64,000 nt of DNA from Clostridia bacterium (GCA_017622215.1 JAGARO010000004.1:186001-250000), one strand, 5' to 3'; positions 17,667 to 28,754 are shown, counted from the first letter of the stretch. Notes: generated from the sequence alone by a model not told the origin. Program-made: numbers and translations.

Positions 17667-18406
17667 TGAGAAATATTTTGATTGAGCTTATTTATGACGG
17701 CTCAGGTTTTCACGGCTGGCAAAAACAGAATAATGCACGCTCTGTTCAGGAAGAGGTTGAAAATGCCTTGTCCCGTATTACAGGGGAAACTGTGTCTGTT
17801 ACAGGCTCAAGCCGTACTGATGCGGGAGTTCACGCTCTTTCATATATTTTGAATTTTTATACAAATTCGCTCATTCCCGCTGAAAAATTTGCACCTGCTC
17901 TGTCGGCTCAGCTTAATCCCCAGGAGATTGTGGCTGTGAAGTCGGAAGAAGTGGATGAGGAATTTTCTGCAAGGTTTTCCAATGACGGAAAACGATATGT
18001 TTATAAAATTCACAACTCAAGACAGAGAAATCCTTTCCTTGAAAAGTACAGCTGGTATGTGCCATACAGTCTTGATATTGAGGAAATGAAAAAGGCTTCA
18101 AAGTTCTTTGAGGGCACACACGATTTTAAGGGCTTTATGGCTGTGGGCGGTTCACAGCAGACTACTGTGAGGACCGTACGATGCTGTGAGGTTTATCAAG
18201 AGGGCGATGAAATTTTTGTTGAGGTTGAGGCAGACGCTTTCCTCTACAATATGGTGAGAATTATTACAGGTACTCTGGTTTATGTGGGCTGTGGTAAGAT
18301 TTTGGCTTCGGATATGCCTGACATAATTCTGTCAGGAGAGAGAGAAAGGGCGGGAATGACTGCACCGCCTCAGGGACTGTATCTTAAGAAGGTGATTCTT
18401 AAATGA
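17666..18406 (+). CDS. truA: tRNA pseudouridine(38-40) synthase TruA
   Basis: TruA isomerises uridines 38-40 in the anticodon stem-loop of many tRNAs. The catalytic aspartate is D52 in the SSRTDAGVHAL motif. The N-terminal YDGSGFHGWQKQ and the C-terminal FLYNMVRIITG are family hallmarks. The length of 246 residues is normal. It overlaps ecfT by one base and the next gene by 4 bases, so this part of the operon is tightly packed. Confidence 0.96.
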   Translation: MRNILIELIYDGSGFHGWQKQNNARSVQEEVENALSRITGETVSVTGSSRTDAGVHALSYILNFYTNSLIPAEKFAPALSAQLNPQEIVAVKSEEVDEEFSARFSNDGKRYVYKIHNSRQRNPFLEKYSWYVPYSLDIEEMKKASKFFEGTHDFKGFMAVGGSQQTTVRTVRCCEVYQEGDEIFVEVEADAFLYNMVRIITGTLVYVGCGKILASDMPDIILSGERERAGMTAPPQGLYLKKVILK

Positions 18407-19518
18407 TGAAAAACCTTATGGAGAAAATAAAAGGTTTCTTTAAAAAACTGAATGAAAAAGTTAATACTAAAAGACTTCTCATAGCCTTTGTGCTTACGCT
18501 GGCAGTGGGAAGTATTGCGCTGTCCTTGGTGGATTATGCTTTAAAATCTGAAGATACAGCGGTGTTTACTGTGAGCTCAGGTACAGAGTATCAGGTTATG
18601 GAATACGAAAACAATGTGCTTATGGTAAATAACGAGGGTATGTCTTTGGTGGATAAACGAGGTGAAACCCTTTGGAATGTGCCTCTGCCCATTACTTCAC
18701 CTATGGTGTTTATTGAGGGTGAGTACATACTTTTAATTGATGCAAGAGGAAAGACTGCGCATCTTTATAAAGGGGAAAAAGAAGTTTCCTTTGCGCTGAC
18801 GGAAAATGAGATTTTGACAGCCTCCCTTAACAAAAAGGGCACATTTGCTCTTGTAACACCGGAAACGGGCTACAAGGGAAAGGTTGCGGTATATAGTAAA
18901 AATGGAGAGGAAATCTTTAACTGGCACAGCGGAGAGGGGTATATCTCTGCAATAGATTTGTCGGACAAGAACATTCTTGCTGTGTCCCAGGTCAGGACTG
19001 ATAACCTTTTGTCAAGAGTTGTGGAGATTAATGTTCGTTCGGGAAAAGAAGTTTTTACCTTTGACAAGGAGGATGTTATTTTTGCAAGCCTTGACTTTGG
19101 CGAAAACGGAGAGATTGTTGCTCTGTCGGAAAAGGCCCTTGTGGGGATAAGTAAAAGCGGAAAAGAAAGGTTTTCTGTTGACCTTCGGGGAATGGATATA
19201 AAATATTATGATATAAAGGGCGAGGATATTATAATTGCGTCGGAGGGACTGCTTAACAATACTGTTATAAACAGGTACACCCGCCGTGGACGTGAGAAAA
19301 AGGCTTTGGAATGCGGAGAGGAACTGCAGAATATTACTTCCTTCGGGAATAGGATTGCAGGGACATATAAAGACGTTTTGGCCTTTGTGAAACCGGGACG
19401 AAAAATTGTGCCTTATGTGAATTTGACGCAAGATGTAAAGAATGTCTGTTTCTTTAACAGAGGAAGAAATATTCTGGTTGTTGGCTCAGGAAGAGCGGCT
19501 ATATACAAGACTAAATAG
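18403..19518 (+). CDS. DUF5711 family membrane-anchored protein
   Basis: This 371-residue protein has a basic cytoplasmic N-terminus, one transmembrane helix at about residues 24-46 (LLIAFVLTLAVGSIALSLV), and a long extracytoplasmic region. That region is built of repeated short beta-strand segments such as LMVNNEGMSLVDKRGETLWN, which look like propeller blades. It fits DUF5711, a family of unknown function found in Clostridia. It lies between truA and cvpA with a 4-base overlap on the left and a gap of 11 bases on the right. A scaffold or sensor role at the cell surface is only a guess from the fold-like pattern. Confidence 0.7.
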   Translation: MMKNLMEKIKGFFKKLNEKVNTKRLLIAFVLTLAVGSIALSLVDYALKSEDTAVFTVSSGTEYQVMEYENNVLMVNNEGMSLVDKRGETLWNVPLPITSPMVFIEGEYILLIDARGKTAHLYKGEKEVSFALTENEILTASLNKKGTFALVTPETGYKGKVAVYSKNGEEIFNWHSGEGYISAIDLSDKNILAVSQVRTDNLLSRVVEINVRSGKEVFTFDKEDVIFASLDFGENGEIVALSEKALVGISKSGKERFSVDLRGMDIKYYDIKGEDIIIASEGLLNNTVINRYTRRGREKKALECGEELQNITSFGNRIAGTYKDVLAFVKPGRKIVPYVNLTQDVKNVCFFNRGRNILVVGSGRAAIYKTK

Positions 19519-19529
19519 GAGTGGAAGAC

Positions 19530-20177
19530 ATGATTGATATTATTTCAGGAATTATTTTGATTTGTTATATTGTTAAAGGAGTAAACAGAGGGCTTATCCG
19601 CTCAGTTTATCATATCCTTAATGTTTTAATCGCAGCATTTTGCTCTTTTGCAGTTTATCCAGTGGTGGGACTTACATTAAGCCGTACTCCTGTGAGAGAA
19701 TTTTTTTCAAATATTGGATTTGAGAGATTTGTTAAACCTATAGACACAAATGTGGCTGTTGAGAATTATATAGAGAACTTTGATAAAATTTATGTAAGAG
19801 GTGCCTCTACTCTTAATACAACAGAAGAAGCAGGCAGGGTTATCGCTTATAATGTGGGAAATTTGGTATGTAACTCAATTGCCTATATTCTTGTATTTAT
19901 CGCACTTATTTATGTGGTAAATTACGGATTAAACAGAGTAAAAGTACTTAACAAGGTCAGGGTATTGCCACTTCCTGTCAGAAGTATAGGCGGCGGCTGT
20001 TTCGGAGCTTTAAGAGGAATTGTTATTCTTTCTGTTGCCTATGCTGTATTAGAAGTGGTTGTGCCTATATTTAACAACAACTTCTTAAATTGGTTTATTC
20101 AGAGTCGATTGGATGGTATATTTGTATTCAAAGATGTTATTATAGATGTGCTTTCAAGAATAACATATTATAACTAA
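19530..20177 (+). CDS. CvpA family membrane protein
   Basis: This 215-residue protein has four hydrophobic segments and the CvpA/colicin V production-like pattern: an N-terminal DIISGIILICYIVKGVNRGL and a third helix followed by PLPVRSIGGGCFGALRGIVI. Family members are associated with cell envelope or division functions, but the molecular role is unclear. The ATG at 19530 follows AGGAG at 19517-19521; a GTG at 19521 lies within that site and was not chosen. rho follows after 21 bases. Confidence 0.8.
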   Translation: MIDIISGIILICYIVKGVNRGLIRSVYHILNVLIAAFCSFAVYPVVGLTLSRTPVREFFSNIGFERFVKPIDTNVAVENYIENFDKIYVRGASTLNTTEEAGRVIAYNVGNLVCNSIAYILVFIALIYVVNYGLNRVKVLNKVRVLPLPVRSIGGGCFGALRGIVILSVAYAVLEVVVPIFNNNFLNWFIQSRLDGIFVFKDVIIDVLSRITYYN

Positions 20178-20198
20178 CAAATAAAAGGGGTTGTTTTC

Positions 20199-21449
20199 TT
20201 GAACAGAGAAGAACTTGTAAATAAAAAAATAGCTGAACTTAAGGAAATTGCAGAGAAGCTTGAAATAAATAATCTGTCAAAGCTTAAGAAAGCTGAACTT
20301 ATAGAAGAAATTTTAAAGAAGGCAGATAACGGATATGCTGACCCTGTGAGAAGAACTAATTTAAAATCAGGAATTCTTGAAATTCTTGAGGAGGGTTACG
20401 GATTTCTCCGTTGCGATAATTACCAGACAGGGGAAGATGACGTTTTTGTTCCCAACAATCAAATTCGCCGTTTTAACTTAAAAACAGGGGACTTTATTGT
20501 GGGCAATACAAGAATGAGCGAGGGTGAACGCTATGAGGCTCTTCTTTATGTGCAGACTGTAAACGGAGATAAGGTTGACAAGGCAATAAGAAGAACTGCC
20601 TTTGACGATTTAACTCCTGTTTATCCTGATGAAAGACTGCGTCTTGAAAGGGAAAAGGGCGACTTTTCCATGCGCCTTATAGATTTTATATCCCCAATCG
20701 GAAAGGGACAGAGAGGAATTATTGTTGCGCCCCCGAAGGCAGGAAAAACTACTCTTTTAAAGAGTATTGCAAACAGTATTTCCGAAAATCATCCTGAAGT
20801 TGAGTTAATTGTAACATTGATTGATGAGCGTCCCGAAGAGGTTACAGATATGCAGAGGTCAATTAAGGGTGATGTAGTTTATTCCACCTTTGACCAGACT
20901 CCTGAAAATCATATTAAGGTTGCGGAAATTGTTTTAGAGCACGCGAAAAGACTTGTTGAACACGGCAAGGATGTTGTTATTCTTTTAGACAGTATCACAC
21001 GTCTTGCAAGAGCATATAATTTAACTGTTTCTCCAAGCGGAAGAACCTTGTCGGGAGGACTTGACCCGGGTGCACTTTTCGGCCCGAAAAGATTTTTTGG
21101 GGCTGCAAGAAATATTGAGGGCGGAGGAAGTCTAACAATTTTAGCCACAGCTCTTGTGGAAACAGGAAGCCGAATGGATGATATGATTTTTGAAGAGTTT
21201 AAGGGAACAGGCAATATGGAGGTTCACTTAGACCGCAAGCTTCAGGAAAAGAGAATTTTTCCTGCTGTGGACATATCTAAATCGGGAACAAGAAAAGAAG
21301 AACTTCTTATGGATAAAGACGAGCTTGAGGCTGTGTGGAAGATAAGAAGAAAGAATATGACAAATGCAGAGCTTACTGAAAAGCTTATAGGAATTTTAAT
21401 TAAAACGGACTCAAACAGGGAACTTATAAATCTTATTGACAGGTGGTAG
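20199..21449 (+). CDS. rho: Transcription termination factor Rho
   Basis: Rho is the hexameric RNA helicase that ends transcription at C-rich unstructured RNA. An N-terminal SAP-like helical domain (residues 1-48) is followed by the cold-shock-like RNA-binding domain, in which LEEGYGFLR and [13 protein letters not shown] are seen. Walker A (APPKAGKTT) lies near residues 178-186 and Walker B ([16 protein letters not shown]) near 262. The Q-loop [21 protein letters not shown] is intact. The start is TTG at 20199, supported by AAAAGGGG at 20183-20190 and by the [16 protein letters not shown]-terminus. The length of 416 residues is typical, without a large insertion. Confidence 0.96.
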   Translation: MNREELVNKKIAELKEIAEKLEINNLSKLKKAELIEEILKKADNGYADPVRRTNLKSGILEILEEGYGFLRCDNYQTGEDDVFVPNNQIRRFNLKTGDFIVGNTRMSEGERYEALLYVQTVNGDKVDKAIRRTAFDDLTPVYPDERLRLEREKGDFSMRLIDFISPIGKGQRGIIVAPPKAGKTTLLKSIANSISENHPEVELIVTLIDERPEEVTDMQRSIKGDVVYSTFDQTPENHIKVAEIVLEHAKRLVEHGKDVVILLDSITRLARAYNLTVSPSGRTLSGGLDPGALFGPKRFFGAARNIEGGGSLTILATALVETGSRMDDMIFEEFKGTGNMEVHLDRKLQEKRIFPAVDISKSGTRKEELLMDKDELEAVWKIRRKNMTNAELTEKLIGILIKTDSNRELINLIDRW

Positions 21450-21452
21450 AAA

Positions 21453-22325
21453 ATGAAACCATACCGTAAACTTGCACTACTTTTAATTGTTGCACTACTT
21501 TATCTGAATAGCGGAATTTTCGTGGCAAGGGCAGAGGAAGATGAAAAGATTGTGCCGATTTTAATGTATCACAATATAGTTGACGATATAGCAGGCCATG
21601 ACCCGGGCGCTAACATTGAAAAGGAGAATTTTAAATCTCACATCAGGGCAATTCTCCGTGCGGGATATACTCCTGTTAAGCTGTCGGATTACTGCGATGC
21701 AGTTAAGAACGACAAGCCACTTCCCCAAAAGCCTATTGTGGTAACCTTTGATGACGGCTATGCCTCAAACTACTGGATTGCATATCCGTTCCTCAGGGAG
21801 TTTGACTTCCCTGCTACAGTTTTTGTGGTAACTGAGTCTGTAGGAATGAAAGCCAACGGTCAGTATTATGAGCATTTTACCTGGAAACAGGCAAAGGAAA
21901 TGGATGAAAGCGGAATTATTGATATTCAGAGCCATACTCACAGCCATAAGAATATGGGAACATTGAGCCGTGGTATGAGGAATATGGAATTCAGAATGTC
22001 CAAGTACCTTATAGAAAAAAATCTCGGCAAGGAATGTAAAATTTTTGCCTACCCTTACGGAAGCTATGACCAGGAAACCTATAATTTAGGCTATCTTGCA
22101 GGCTATGAGGTACAGCTTAAGGTTTATGATGTCGACTCAGGAGAGGACTACCTTGCAAACTCTACAAAGGACGGACTTGAGAATCTTACAAGGCTTACTA
22201 TAAGTAACGATTTGGACTCAGAGGAGCTTATAGAATTTATCCGTCAGGCAGAGGAAAATACAAAAAATAAAAAGATTGAGAAAAAAATAACAAAAACACT
22301 TGATAATTTATCGGAAATAGAGTAA
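21453..22325 (+). CDS. Secreted polysaccharide deacetylase (NodB domain)
   Basis: This is an exported enzyme that removes acetyl groups from N-acetylated sugars in peptidoglycan, chitin-like or exopolysaccharide chains; the substrate cannot be told here. A signal peptide covers about residues 1-27 (LALLLIVALLYLNSGIFVARA). The NodB motifs are present: PILMYHNIV, TFDDGYASN with the catalytic and metal aspartates, and SHTHSHKNM with the metal histidines. The C-terminal 30 residues are lysine-rich. It starts 3 bases after the rho stop, and pgk follows after 49 bases. Confidence 0.88.
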   Translation: MKPYRKLALLLIVALLYLNSGIFVARAEEDEKIVPILMYHNIVDDIAGHDPGANIEKENFKSHIRAILRAGYTPVKLSDYCDAVKNDKPLPQKPIVVTFDDGYASNYWIAYPFLREFDFPATVFVVTESVGMKANGQYYEHFTWKQAKEMDESGIIDIQSHTHSHKNMGTLSRGMRNMEFRMSKYLIEKNLGKECKIFAYPYGSYDQETYNLGYLAGYEVQLKVYDVDSGEDYLANSTKDGLENLTRLTISNDLDSEELIEFIRQAEENTKNKKIEKKITKTLDNLSEIE

Positions 22326-22374
22326 AATATTGGTTGGTAAATAATTAAAATTATATAAATGGAGGGATTTATTC

Positions 22375-23562
22375 ATGAACAAGAAAACAGTTGATGATAT
22401 CCAGGTAAAAGGTAAAAAGGTATTAGTTCGTTGCGATTTTAACGTTCCGATTCAGGAAGGCGTTATCACAGACGAAACAAGAATTGTGGGAGCTCTTCCT
22501 ACAATCAAGAAGTTAGTTGACGAAGGCGCAAAGGTTATTCTTTGCTCACATATGGGTAAGCCAAAGGGTGAAGCTGTTCCTTCACTTTCACTTGCTCCTG
22601 TTGCTAAAAAGCTTTCCCAGCATTTAGGTAAGGAAGTTATTTTTGCTGCTGATGCAAATGTTGTTGGCGAAAATGCAAAGGCTGCTGTTGCAGCTATGAA
22701 CGATGGAGAAGTTGTTCTCCTTGAAAACACAAGATACAGAGCAGAAGAAACAAAGAACGTTGATACATTCAGCGAAGAACTTGCTTCACTTGCTGAAATC
22801 TTTGTAAACGACGCTTTCGGTACAGCACACCGTGCTCACTGTTCAAACGTAGGCGTTACAAAGTATATTAAGGACGCTGTTGGCGGTTACCTTATCAATA
22901 AGGAAATCGAATACCTCGGCAATGCTGTTAATAACCCTGTAAGACCTCTCGTGGCTATTCTCGGCGGTTCAAAGGTTTCTTCAAAGATTTCTGTTATCAA
23001 CAACCTTCTCGAAAAGGTTGACAAGCTTATCATCGGTGGCGGTATGGCTTACACATTTATGAAGGCTAACGGATTAAGCGTTGGTAACTCACTTCTCGAA
23101 GAAGATTATATCGACTACGCTAAGGAAATGATGGCTAAGGCTGAAGAAAAGGGCGTTAAGCTCTATGTTCCTGTTGATACAGTTGCTGCACAGGAATTCA
23201 ACAACGATGCTGAAACAAAGGTATTTGAAAACGGTATCGAAGACGGTTGGGAAGGCCTTGATATCGGTCCTAAGACAACTGAAATCTTCAAGGATGCTTT
23301 AAAGGATGCTAAGACTGTTGTTTGGAACGGACCTATGGGCGTATTTGAAATGCCTAACTTCGCAAAGGGTACAAACGCTATTGCTTATGCTTTAGCTGAC
23401 CTTGATGCTACAACAATCATCGGCGGCGGCGACAGCGTTGCTGCTGTTAACCAGGCAGGCCTCGGCGACAAGATGAGCCACATCTCAACAGGTGGCGGTG
23501 CTTCTCTCGAATTCTTAGAGGGCAAGGACCTCCCAGGTATTGTTGCACTTAACGATAAATAA
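22375..23562 (+). CDS. pgk: Phosphoglycerate kinase
   Basis: This enzyme makes ATP and 3-phosphoglycerate from 1,3-bisphosphoglycerate. The N-terminal [10 protein letters not shown] motif is at residues 16-25, and the nucleotide-binding segments [13 protein letters not shown] and GGGDSVAAV are intact. The length of 395 residues is standard. The gene uses GCT, GTT, AAC and GGC codons more uniformly than its neighbours, as expected for strong expression, and has a GGAGGG site. It heads pgk-tpiA-gpmI. A hairpin without a clear T-run separates it from tpiA. No gap gene is upstream. Confidence 0.98.
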   Translation: MNKKTVDDIQVKGKKVLVRCDFNVPIQEGVITDETRIVGALPTIKKLVDEGAKVILCSHMGKPKGEAVPSLSLAPVAKKLSQHLGKEVIFAADANVVGENAKAAVAAMNDGEVVLLENTRYRAEETKNVDTFSEELASLAEIFVNDAFGTAHRAHCSNVGVTKYIKDAVGGYLINKEIEYLGNAVNNPVRPLVAILGGSKVSSKISVINNLLEKVDKLIIGGGMAYTFMKANGLSVGNSLLEEDYIDYAKEMMAKAEEKGVKLYVPVDTVAAQEFNNDAETKVFENGIEDGWEGLDIGPKTTEIFKDALKDAKTVVWNGPMGVFEMPNFAKGTNAIAYALADLDATTIIGGGDSVAAVNQAGLGDKMSHISTGGGASLEFLEGKDLPGIVALNDK

Positions 23563-23566
23563 TTTT

Positions 23567-23591
23567 TATAGGCGAACATTGTTCGCCTATA
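23567..23591 (+). promoter_or_regulatory. Intercistronic hairpin between pgk and tpiA
   Basis: TATAGGCGAAC (23567-23577) and GTTCGCCTATA (23581-23591) form a perfect 11-bp stem with a 3-base loop. The following bases (CTGATG) are not a T-run, so an RNA processing or stabilising hairpin is more likely than a terminator. Confidence 0.7.
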
Positions 23592-23617
23592 CTGATGTAT
23601 AGAAAGGATTTTACGAT

Positions 23618-24370
23618 ATGAGAACAAAGATTATTGCAGGTAACTGGAAAATGAATAAGACTCCTAACGAAGGCGTTGCTCTTGTTAATGAACTTAAGGG
23701 TCTTGTAAAAGATGCAAAGTGTGATGTTGTTGTTTGTCCTACAGCTGTTTGTCTTCCTGGCGTTGTAAATGCTCTTGAGGGAACAAACGTATCTGTTGGT
23801 GCACAGAACGTACACTTTGAAGAAAAGGGCGCTTTCACAGGTGAACTCGCTGGCAATATGCTTAAGGAAGTTGGCGTTAAGTACGTTATTATCGGCCACT
23901 CCGAAAGAAGACAGTACTTCGGTGAAACTGATGAAACTGTAAATAAGAGAACAATTGCTGCAATCAATGCAGGTCTTACACCAATTGTTTGTGTAGGTGA
24001 AACTCTTACACAGAGAGAACAGGGAATTATGGAAAAAACTGTTCGTCTCCAGACAAAGATTGCATATATGGGAATCGAAGCAAATGATGCTGCAAACACA
24101 GTAATCGCTTACGAACCTGTTTGGGCTATCGGCACAGGTAAAACTGCTACTGCTGACCAGGCACAGGAAGTTTGTGCTATTATCCGTGATACAATCAAGG
24201 GCTTATACGGCGCTGATACAGCTGAAAAAATCAGAATTCAGTACGGCGGAAGTATGAACGAAGGTAACGCTAAGGAACTTCTTTCAAAGCCTGATATTGA
24301 CGGTGGTCTTATCGGCGGTGCTTCTTTAGTAGCTGAAAAGTTTGCACAGATAGTTGCTGCAGCTGAATAA
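23618..24370 (+). CDS. tpiA: Triose-phosphate isomerase
   Basis: This TIM-barrel enzyme interconverts dihydroxyacetone phosphate and glyceraldehyde 3-phosphate. The catalytic lysine is in GNWKMN (residues 7-12), the catalytic histidine is in IIGHSERR near residue 95, and the catalytic glutamate with loop 6 is in [14 protein letters not shown] near 165. The phosphate-binding QYGGSMN is present. The length of 250 residues is normal. Codon use resembles pgk and suggests high expression. It is flanked by hairpins on both sides within the pgk-tpiA-gpmI unit. Confidence 0.98.
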   Translation: MRTKIIAGNWKMNKTPNEGVALVNELKGLVKDAKCDVVVCPTAVCLPGVVNALEGTNVSVGAQNVHFEEKGAFTGELAGNMLKEVGVKYVIIGHSERRQYFGETDETVNKRTIAAINAGLTPIVCVGETLTQREQGIMEKTVRLQTKIAYMGIEANDAANTVIAYEPVWAIGTGKTATADQAQEVCAIIRDTIKGLYGADTAEKIRIQYGGSMNEGNAKELLSKPDIDGGLIGGASLVAEKFAQIVAAAE

Positions 24371-24382
24371 TTTTGAGTTTTT

Positions 24383-24414
24383 ATACGCCATTTCTCTTTT
24401 GGGATATGGCGTAT
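24383..24414 (+). promoter_or_regulatory. Intercistronic hairpin between tpiA and gpmI
   Basis: ATACGCCAT (24383-24391) pairs with ATGGCGTAT (24406-24414), giving a 9-bp stem and a 14-base loop. No T-run follows (TATACAGAAAGG), so it is probably not a full terminator. Confidence 0.65.
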
Positions 24415-24436
24415 TATACAGAAAGGCGGAAATTTT

Positions 24437-25966
24437 ATGGCTAAAAAACCATACGCTTTAATCATTATGGACGGTTTCGGTGTAAACGAAAGAACTGAGG
24501 GTAATGCAATTAAGGCGGCTAATACTCCAAATATAGACAAGTACTTTGCGACTTGCCCTAATACTATTGTTCACGCATCAGGCATGGACGTTGGTCTTCC
24601 TGACGGACAGATGGGTAACTCTGAAGTAGGACATACAAACATCGGTGCAGGAAGAATTGTTTATCAGGAGCTTACAAGAATTACAAAGTCTATTGAAGAC
24701 GGGGATTTCTTTGAAAATGAAGCTCTTATGGGTGCAGTTGAAAACTGTAAGAAGAACGGAACTGCACTTCACCTTATGGGACTTTTATCAAGCGGTGGTG
24801 TTCACAGCCACAATAAGCACCTTTACGGTCTTTTGAACCTTGCAAAGAAGAATGGTCTTGAAAAGGTTTATGTGCATTGTTTCCTGGACGGCCGTGATGT
24901 TCCTCCGTCATCAGGTGAAGAATTTGTCCGTGAGCTTGTTGAGGAAATCAGAAAAATCGGCGTAGGTGAAATTGCTTCTGTAATGGGAAGATACTATGCT
25001 ATGGATAGAGATAACCGTTGGGAAAGAGTTGTGCTTGCATATAACGCAATGGTTCTCGGCGAAGGCAATAAGGATACATCAGCCGTGTCTGCTGTGCAGA
25101 AGTCATATAACGAAAAGGTTACAGACGAATTCGTTGTGCCAACTGTTATTACAGACGAAGCTGGAAATCCAAAGGGTACAATCTCTGAAAATGACAGCGT
25201 AATCTTCTTTAACTTCAGACCTGACCGTGCAAGAGAAATTTCAAGAACAATTGTTGACGAAGAATTCGTTGGCTTTGAAAGAAAATTCTTTAATACATAC
25301 TTTGTATGTATGACACAGTATGATGCTACAATGCCAAACGTAAATGTTGCATTTAAGCCACAGACTTTAGAGAATACTTTCGGCGAATATATAAGCAATA
25401 AGGGCTTAAAACAGCTCAGAATTGCTGAAACAGAAAAGTATGCTCACGTTACATTCTTCTTTAACGGTGGCGTTGAAAAGGTTTATGAGGGCGAAGACAG
25501 AGCCCTTATCGATTCACCAAAGGTTGCAACCTACGATATGCAGCCTGAAATGAGCGCATATCTCGTAACAGATGAGGTTGTAAAGAGAATTGAGTCAGGA
25601 GAATATGACGTAATTATCTTAAACTTTGCAAACTGTGATATGGTAGGCCATACAGGTATTTTTGATGCAGCTGTTAAGGCTGTTGAAACTGTTGATGAGT
25701 GCCTTGGAAGAACAGTTGATGCAATCCTTAAGATGGGCGGTGTTGCTCTTGTAACAGCTGACCACGGTAACGCTGACCAGATGGTTGACTATGACAACGG
25801 CGACGCTTTCACAGCTCATACAACAAACGTTGTTCCTCTTATTTTAATCGGCGACAACGATAAGACACTTAAAGCGGGCAGACTCGCTGACCTTGCTCCT
25901 ACAATGCTTGACCTTATGGGACTTGAAAAACCTGCTGAAATGTCAGGCGAAAGTCTTATCGGTTAG
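24437..25966 (+). CDS. gpmI: 2,3-bisphosphoglycerate-independent phosphoglycerate mutase
   Basis: GpmI interconverts 3- and 2-phosphoglycerate with two manganese ions and a phosphoserine intermediate. It is an alkaline-phosphatase superfamily enzyme. The metal site begins at MDGFG (residues 11-15), the catalytic serine is S62 in [13 protein letters not shown], and the C-terminal [10 protein letters not shown] metal motif is present. The length of 509 residues is normal. The gene ends two bases before a repeated element that fills the gap to convergent eno. A second, non-orthologous mutase (apgM) occurs 14 kb away. Confidence 0.97.
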   Translation: MAKKPYALIIMDGFGVNERTEGNAIKAANTPNIDKYFATCPNTIVHASGMDVGLPDGQMGNSEVGHTNIGAGRIVYQELTRITKSIEDGDFFENEALMGAVENCKKNGTALHLMGLLSSGGVHSHNKHLYGLLNLAKKNGLEKVYVHCFLDGRDVPPSSGEEFVRELVEEIRKIGVGEIASVMGRYYAMDRDNRWERVVLAYNAMVLGEGNKDTSAVSAVQKSYNEKVTDEFVVPTVITDEAGNPKGTISENDSVIFFNFRPDRAREISRTIVDEEFVGFERKFFNTYFVCMTQYDATMPNVNVAFKPQTLENTFGEYISNKGLKQLRIAETEKYAHVTFFFNGGVEKVYEGEDRALIDSPKVATYDMQPEMSAYLVTDEVVKRIESGEYDVIILNFANCDMVGHTGIFDAAVKAVETVDECLGRTVDAILKMGGVALVTADHGNADQMVDYDNGDAFTAHTTNVVPLILIGDNDKTLKAGRLADLAPTMLDLMGLEKPAEMSGESLIG

Positions 25967-25967
25967 A

Positions 25968-26199
25968 GGCATCTCTCCATAGGGATAAGCCAACTTGAAA
26001 CTTTGCATTTATGGCGCCGTACTGCGAAAAAAGCCTCGTCAATCCACAAAGGATTAACTGCGTTTTTTATCTTGTCCGTCATCCAAAATGCCGTGTTTCA
26101 AGCAAAGTTTGGATAAAAAATAAAGCCTTACAACACAAAGTGTTGTAAGGCTTTTATAATGTTGAAGTCCAGATTGACTTCTCCCTATGGAAAGAAGCC
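25968..26199. repeat. MITE-like intergenic element with 26-bp terminal inverted repeats
   Basis: The left end (25968-25993) and the reverse complement of the right end (26174-26199) match at 22 of 26 bases, sharing the core CCATAGGGA. The element occupies all but one or two bases of the gap between the gpmI and eno stop codons. It contains further small dyads and a strong terminator hairpin (26122-26154). Its left part, 25980-26011, is identical to 7449-7480. No open reading frame of useful size and no clear target duplication were seen. Confidence 0.8.
26122..26158. terminator. Bidirectional intrinsic terminator between gpmI and eno
   Basis: A perfect 15-bp stem (AAAGCCTTACAACAC with its complement, 26122-26136 and 26140-26154) has an AAA loop. 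It is flanked by A-rich and T-rich runs on the two sides, so it can serve both convergent genes. Confidence 0.9.
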
Positions 26200-26201
26200 T
26201 T

Positions 26202-27524
<1,323 letters not shown>

Positions 27525-27554
27525 CTATGTAGATTTTTAACAGTTTATTCCCTT

Positions 27555-27583
27555 TCTATACTTTCATAATTGCTTAAAGTTAA
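27555..27583 (-). promoter_or_regulatory. Candidate sigma-A-type promoter for eno
   Basis: Read on the minus strand, TTAACT is followed after 17 bases by TATAGA. Each hexamer matches the consensus at four of six positions. It lies about 43 bases before the eno start. Confidence 0.45.
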
Positions 27584-27593
27584 GAATATACTT
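27565..27593 (+). promoter_or_regulatory. Possible sigma-E-type promoter for spoIIP
   Basis: CATAATT at 27565-27571 and TATACTT at 27587-27593 place the two ATA cores 22 bases apart, close to sigma-E spacing. The match to the -10 consensus is only partial. Bacillus spoIIP is known to be sigma-E dependent. Confidence 0.3.
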
Positions 27594-27622
27594 AAAAGAC
27601 AAGCAAAGAAACGAGGGATAAA

Positions 27623-28729
27623 ATGAGTTACAGAGCTGTTGTTATTGACGGACGGAAGATTATTAAAAGAGTTGTTTTGATTTTTGCCTTGGGAATTTCC
27701 TTTATGTTTTTGAGTCTTCTGTTAAAAAACGGGCAGGGACTTAAGATAAAAGCTCCTGAAAAAATTTTAAACAGTGAAATTCCTGTTATGAGCAGTGAAA
27801 ATAAAATTGGAGAGGCTTTTAACAAGGTTTTTGGATTTTTCTTAAGCTTTGACAAGGCAGATATGAAAACTGCACTTTTCAAGGAAATGCCTGTGGCTTA
27901 TGCTGTTGCACAGGGCTATCTTATGAATAATACAGTTGAGGCGGGGGAGGAGACTGTGCCCCAAGGGGAGGAAAAGCCTATTAAGGCTATTTCTTCAAGT
28001 GCAACCCCTGTTATGATAAATAACCAGACAGGGTTTTCTGTAAGCCCTGAGGCTATGCTGGGGGAAAGCCTTAGCCTGAATTTTAGTGGCGACGGACCAA
28101 AGGTTTTGATAATTCATACCCATACAACTGAGAGCTACACCCCCGAGGGTGAGGATACATATAATGATGCTTCAACTGACAGGTCATTAAGTGATGCTGA
28201 AAATATGATAGCTGTAGGCAGGGTGATGAAAAATGAGCTTGAAAAGGCGGGGATTGAGGTTATCCACGACACAGACCTCCACGATTATCCCTCATACAAC
28301 GGCTCCTACGCCCACGCTTTAAAGTCCATAAATTCTTATCTTGAAAAATACCCTTCAATTCAGGTTGTGCTTGATGTGCATAGGGACGCCATTGTGTATG
28401 ATGACGGCACAAAGGCAAAGCTTGTTACGGAGATTGAGGGGAAGGACGCAGCGCAGGTTATGATTGTCTGCGGTACAAACGAGGGAGGACTTGAACATCC
28501 GAACTGGCGTGAAAATCTTAAATTTTCGGTAAAAATACAGAATGCTGTAAACGGAGATTACCCGGGTCTTATGCGGAATATAAACCTCCGTACAGAGCGT
28601 TTTAACGGTCATACAACAAGAGCAAGTATTATTCTTGAAATGGGCACTTCAGGTAATACAATAGAGGAAGCAAAGTACAGCGCAGAGCTTTTGGGAAAAA
28701 GTATAGGAAAATTTTTTAATTCTATTTGA
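27623..28729 (+). CDS. spoIIP: Stage II sporulation protein P
   Basis: SpoIIP is a membrane-anchored peptidoglycan amidase and endopeptidase that, with SpoIID and SpoIIM, drives engulfment of the forespore. A transmembrane helix covers residues 15-33. After a variable linker of about 120 residues, the amidase domain carries LIIHTHTTESYTPEG near residue 158, VVLDVHRDAI near 250, and ILEMGTSGNTIEEAKYSAEL near 337. The length of 368 residues fits. It is a separate gene, divergent from eno, with lepA downstream under its own promoter. Confidence 0.95.
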   Translation: MSYRAVVIDGRKIIKRVVLIFALGISFMFLSLLLKNGQGLKIKAPEKILNSEIPVMSSENKIGEAFNKVFGFFLSFDKADMKTALFKEMPVAYAVAQGYLMNNTVEAGEETVPQGEEKPIKAISSSATPVMINNQTGFSVSPEAMLGESLSLNFSGDGPKVLIIHTHTTESYTPEGEDTYNDASTDRSLSDAENMIAVGRVMKNELEKAGIEVIHDTDLHDYPSYNGSYAHALKSINSYLEKYPSIQVVLDVHRDAIVYDDGTKAKLVTEIEGKDAAQVMIVCGTNEGGLEHPNWRENLKFSVKIQNAVNGDYPGLMRNINLRTERFNGHTTRASIILEMGTSGNTIEEAKYSAELLGKSIGKFFNSI

Positions 28730-28754
28730 TTTTTTTTATACTATGTGATAAAAT
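28726..28754 (+). promoter_or_regulatory. Sigma-A-type promoter for lepA
   Basis: TTGATT (28726-28731), a 17-base spacer, then TAAAAT (28749-28754). It begins within the spoIIP stop codon and lies 31 bases before lepA. Confidence 0.65.

Noticed and set aside
22330-22357. TTGGTT and TATATA as a pgk promoter
   Set aside because: The spacer is 16 and transcription would start inside the pgk ribosome binding site, leaving no usable leader.
23571-23587. The pgk-tpiA stem (CGAAC-ATT-GTTCG) as an SOS box
   Set aside because: The spacer is 3 bases, not 4, and it lies inside an operon as part of a long RNA hairpin.
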